Shown: positions 14,476 through 17,183 of the stretch, one piece after another
How positions within the stretch are numbered: the stretch's first letter is position 1
How the letters are laid out: each line of letters begins with the position of its first letter
Source of the DNA: Bacteroidetes bacterium UBA6063
GTDB lineage: Bacteria; Bacteroidota; Bacteroidia; NS11-12g; UBA9320
Assembly: GCA_002428905.1 (NCBI GenBank)
Contig: DIYD01000224.1
Location: 1 to 17,183 of the forward strand
Length of the DNA stretch: 17,183 nucleotides
Direction of reading: 5' to 3'
Position numbers and translations under genes: made by a program
Notes under the pieces: model-generated
Database searches by the model: none
What the model saw: the letters and a program-made list of their open reading frames with translations, nothing else
Told to the model about the DNA's origin: nothing

Positions 14476-15827
14476 CGGTTCAACCGATAAAAGGATTTAG
14501 CAAGCTTAGCAAAGAAGGAAAAACGGAGTGGTTGATCGAAAACTACTTCGATAACCCGGAAGAGGCCCTGCAATTGCTTAAGAGTTACTGGCACAACGAT
14601 GAAAAACTTCAGCGTTTACACGATGAATTCATCGAAAACACAGTAACGAATTACTATATGCCGTTTGGTGTAGCCCCAAACTTTCTGATTAACGGTAAGA
14701 TGTATTGCCTGCCCATGGCGATTGAGGAAAGCTCGGTAGTAGCTGCTATGGCTAAGGCTGGGAATTATTGGTTAGATCGTGGTGGTTTCAAGGCAAAAGT
14801 GATTTCAACGAAGAAAATTGGTCATGTCCATTTTGTGTGGCGTGGTGGTAATACGGCAAAACTTCAACGCTTTTTCGACTCGATACGAGACAAGTTCTTT
14901 GAAGAGACCCAGGACATAACACAGAATATGCGTGCCAGAGGCGGTGGGATTGTAGATATAGAGCTTATTGACCGTTCTGACCTTGAACCCAATTACTTCC
15001 AGTTAAAGGGAACCTTCGAAACCTGCGACTCCATGGGTGCCAACTTCATCAATACAATACTGGAACAATGGTCGTCTATACTGGAGAAATACATCGGCAT
15101 GACGGACTTGTTGAGCGATGAAGACAAGCATATTGAGGTAATCATGTGCATTCTGAGTAATTTCACACCGGAATGTCTTGTTCGCGCCGAAGTAAGCTGT
15201 CCGGTTGAGCAACTGGCAGACAAAGGCGTATCTGCAGAAGATTTTATCGAGAACTTCGTTCGTGCGGTGCACGTAGCCGAAATAGAACCGTACAGAGCCG
15301 TTACACACAACAAGGGAATCATGAATGGTGTTGACGCCCTTATTATCGCCACTGGCAACGATTTTAGAGCTGTGGAGGCATGTGCACACGCTTATGCTTC
15401 TAAAGACGGTCAATATAAGAGCCTCAGTCACGTAGAAGTGAAAGACGGTATGTTTACCTTCTATATTGAAATGCCATTGTCGTTGGGTACTGTTGGTGGA
15501 ATTACCTCACTTCACCCTATGGTTAAATTCGCCAATCAGTTATTGGGTAAACCAAATGCTGAAGAGCTTATGAAAATAGTGGCTGTAGCCGGACTCGCTC
15601 AAAACTTTTCTGCACTGCGTTCACTTACCACAACGGGAATACAAAAAGGTCATATGAAAATGCACCTGCTCAACATTCTGAATCAGTTTGAGGCAACAGC
15701 TGCCGAGAAGGCACAAATTGTTGACACCTTTAAAAATAGAATTCCAAGTTACCAGCTAGCGCTGGAAGAATTTTGTAAGTTAAGAGGAATAAACGCTCAG
15801 GAGTTTGCTAAGCGTTTATCGCAGTGA
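14472..15827 (+). CDS. mvaA: hydroxymethylglutaryl-CoA reductase, class II
   Basis: HMG-CoA reductase makes mevalonate from HMG-CoA with NAD(P)H. The 451-residue soluble protein has no membrane segments, as expected of class II enzymes. Family blocks: PMAIEESSVVAA with the catalytic Glu (85/86), CDSMGANFIN (185-194), HNKGIMNG with catalytic Lys281, ATGND with Asp297, SLGTVGG, and near the C-terminus GIQKGHMKMH with the general-acid His394. The spacing of Lys281 and Asp297 equals that of Lys267 and Asp283 of Pseudomonas mevalonii. Its pairing with fni argues for a biosynthetic rather than degradative role; the fold alone cannot decide this. Its 3' end overlaps the convergent ftcD by 20 bp. Confidence 0.94.
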   Translation: MTVQPIKGFSKLSKEGKTEWLIENYFDNPEEALQLLKSYWHNDEKLQRLHDEFIENTVTNYYMPFGVAPNFLINGKMYCLPMAIEESSVVAAMAKAGNYWLDRGGFKAKVISTKKIGHVHFVWRGGNTAKLQRFFDSIRDKFFEETQDITQNMRARGGGIVDIELIDRSDLEPNYFQLKGTFETCDSMGANFINTILEQWSSILEKYIGMTDLLSDEDKHIEVIMCILSNFTPECLVRAEVSCPVEQLADKGVSAEDFIENFVRAVHVAEIEPYRAVTHNKGIMNGVDALIIATGNDFRAVEACAHAYASKDGQYKSLSHVEVKDGMFTFYIEMPLSLGTVGGITSLHPMVKFANQLLGKPNAEELMKIVAVAGLAQNFSALRSLTTTGIQKGHMKMHLLNILNQFEATAAEKAQIVDTFKNRIPSYQLALEEFCKLRGINAQEFAKRLSQ

Positions 15828-17183
15828 AAACCGCAGCCTTTATCTGACTACACTCCTTTTCGGATTGATCAATGATTTTTTGCGCATCAGACCGCAATCG
15901 CTCGGCAACCGCTTTGTCTGATAAATCCTTGGCATTGACCATAACGTTCATTCCAGCACCTTGAATAGCTGCATGTATACACAGTGCACCAACACCAGCG
16001 TCGGTGATTGAATTCTTATTTCCATGTTCTACCATGGCTTCAATCGTTTCGTACGCCCGAAACGCGGTTTGCATTACCTGTAGAGGCACTTCCGCTGCAT
16101 AAATAGAGGCCTCAAGTATAGCCTTGCTTCGAGCCGCTTTCTCTTCTTCCGAATCTTTTGGCATTCGGATCGCATCAATAATTCCATTGAACGAGCGCGT
16201 GTCTTCATCTACATAGAACAATAACTTGTCTTTGATCGCTTGCGCTTTTACAGCCCAACCAGAGAATTCTTCTGTACGTTCTTCCCATCCGCGTTTATTG
16301 GCACTCAGGTTGGCAACCATTGCAGAAAGTGACGCGCCTAAACTGCCCACATAGGCCGAGATTGACCCGCCACCAGGGGCCATGCTCTCTGAAGCCGTTT
16401 CATCGGCAAGATCAGCACAGGTCATATCCACAAGTTTGGTGTCTGCCGCATTCTTCAACGCATATTCTATGATCTTTTTATTTGGGTCAAAGGGCCCTAG
16501 TTCGTCTAAGCCCAGGGATTTAATTGCGATATGCACGATTTCCTTCTCGCTTACACCCAACGACCTTCCCTGTCTGGTTAAATAGTGCCTACCGGCGTCT
16601 AACATGGCTTTCAATGGAATTAATCCAACGAGTTCGCTACCCGTAACGCGAGTACCACGACTTGTGGCGCTTTTCTCTACCTCATCGAAGAAGGTGTGTA
16701 TTGGGGTTACCTTGTAGTTTGTGAGATTGGCTGAAATTTGTGCGACTTCATACTCATCGATATACCAGCCTACGGCTTTTACCTCCTTACAAGTACCTGG
16801 TATGCGGATGGTTTCTCCGTTTTCATCTGTAGCAATCTTACCCGTATATGGATTACCAATCCGTTTTACACGGCCAGCTTCACGCACATCGAACGCAATT
16901 CGGTTGGCAATACGCGTAGACTTCGTATTTAAGTTGACGTTATAAGCGATTAAGAAGTCTCTTGCACCAATTACGGTCGCTCCGGAAAAAGCATTCATCT
17001 CAGCGTTACCGAAATCGGGCTTCCATTTGTCCTCCTTAATCTTGGTAAAGAAACCTTCGTATTCACCAGCTCGAATTACCGATAAGTCGTTTCTATATTC
17101 TTGCTTTTGTGAAGCACCATAAAGATACACCGGAATCTTTGTAGATTCACCTACACGTTGCGCCAGAGTAATGGCGTGCTGAG
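15808..17183 (-). CDS. ftcD: bifunctional glutamate formimidoyltransferase/formimidoyltetrahydrofolate cyclodeaminase (5' end missing)
   Basis: The enzyme moves the formimino group of N-formimino-glutamate to tetrahydrofolate, then deaminates the product to methenyl-THF, ending histidine degradation. The frame stays open to the right edge (first full codon at 17181), so the apparent GTG at 17130 is internal: residues before it, TLAQRVGESTKIPVYLYG, are typical family sequence. About 458 residues are visible, of a fused form near 560. The transferase part shows IRAGEYEGFF, WKPDFGNAEM and GATVIGARDFLIAYNVNL. The cyclodeaminase part begins near CADLADETASESMAPGGGSISA and includes YVDEDTRSFNGIIDAIRMPK. 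Both domains are in one chain. The TAG stop lies inside the 3' end of mvaA on the other strand. Confidence 0.95.
   Translation of the reverse strand, partial: QHAITLAQRVGESTKIPVYLYGASQKQEYRNDLSVIRAGEYEGFFTKIKEDKWKPDFGNAEMNAFSGATVIGARDFLIAYNVNLNTKSTRIANRIAFDVREAGRVKRIGNPYTGKIATDENGETIRIPGTCKEVKAVGWYIDEYEVAQISANLTNYKVTPIHTFFDEVEKSATSRGTRVTGSELVGLIPLKAMLDAGRHYLTRQGRSLGVSEKEIVHIAIKSLGLDELGPFDPNKKIIEYALKNAADTKLVDMTCADLADETASESMAPGGGSISAYVGSLGASLSAMVANLSANKRGWEERTEEFSGWAVKAQAIKDKLLFYVDEDTRSFNGIIDAIRMPKDSEEEKAARSKAILEASIYAAEVPLQVMQTAFRAYETIEAMVEHGNKNSITDAGVGALCIHAAIQGAGMNVMVNAKDLSDKAVAERLRSDAQKIIDQSEKECSQIKAAVFTAINA

Noticed and set aside
15003..15431. Minus-strand 142- and 121-residue frames inside mvaA
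   Set aside because: Antisense shadows of a gene whose plus-strand product has all catalytic motifs of HMG-CoA reductase.

Overview
The window reads as chromosomal DNA of a Bacteroidota bacterium, most likely Flavobacteriia or a relative. The evidence is: adjacent gliding-motility genes gldE and gldD downstream of mutY and ssb; a Bacteroidota-style -7 promoter motif (TAnnTTTG) with few Shine-Dalgarno sequences; a tiny AURKAIP1/COX24-type basic protein gene beside RNase G; a mevalonate-pathway pair (type 2 IPP isomerase plus class II HMG-CoA reductase); and Na+-NQR. No phage, transposase, CRISPR array, rRNA or tRNA was seen.

Layout. (1) 1-951, minus strand: most of nqrA, running off the left edge. 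(2) 1109-2272, minus: an MFS transporter. (3) 2283-2655: a 77-residue unknown protein with its own promoter, leader hairpin and perfect-stem terminator; the terminator lies against the MFS start. (4) 2683-5712, minus: a run HU-like protein, membrane-anchored TPR protein, 29-residue basic ribosomal-type protein, RNase G and RlmH. This is a ribosome/RNA-metabolism cluster. (5) 5721-9311, plus: mutY, ssb, gldE, gldD, closely spaced and divergent from the HU gene. It joins DNA repair and replication genes to gliding/type IX secretion genes, as in other gliding Bacteroidota. (6) 9312-10778: a gene-poor stretch holding an 89-residue HNH-like zinc protein, a 199-residue secreted protein and REP-like hairpins. 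(7) 10779-13316, minus: truB, ribF and an M23/LysM peptidase; ribF and the peptidase overlap by ATGA. (8) 13465-15827, plus: fni and mvaA, overlapping by ATGA. They make isoprenoid precursors by the mevalonate route. (9) 15808-17183, minus: a fused formimidoyltransferase-cyclodeaminase (ftcD) open at the right edge, its 3' end overlapping mvaA by 20 bp.

Most of the window is core housekeeping. I found no convincing new multi-gene system. The parts most worth a second look are the self-contained 77-residue gene with its terminator against the MFS start, the 29-residue gene that length cut-offs miss, the HNH-like small protein, and the REP-like hairpins at 9717-9769 and 10656-10743. All promoter and hairpin calls come from reading the sequence by eye; no folding or database search was run.
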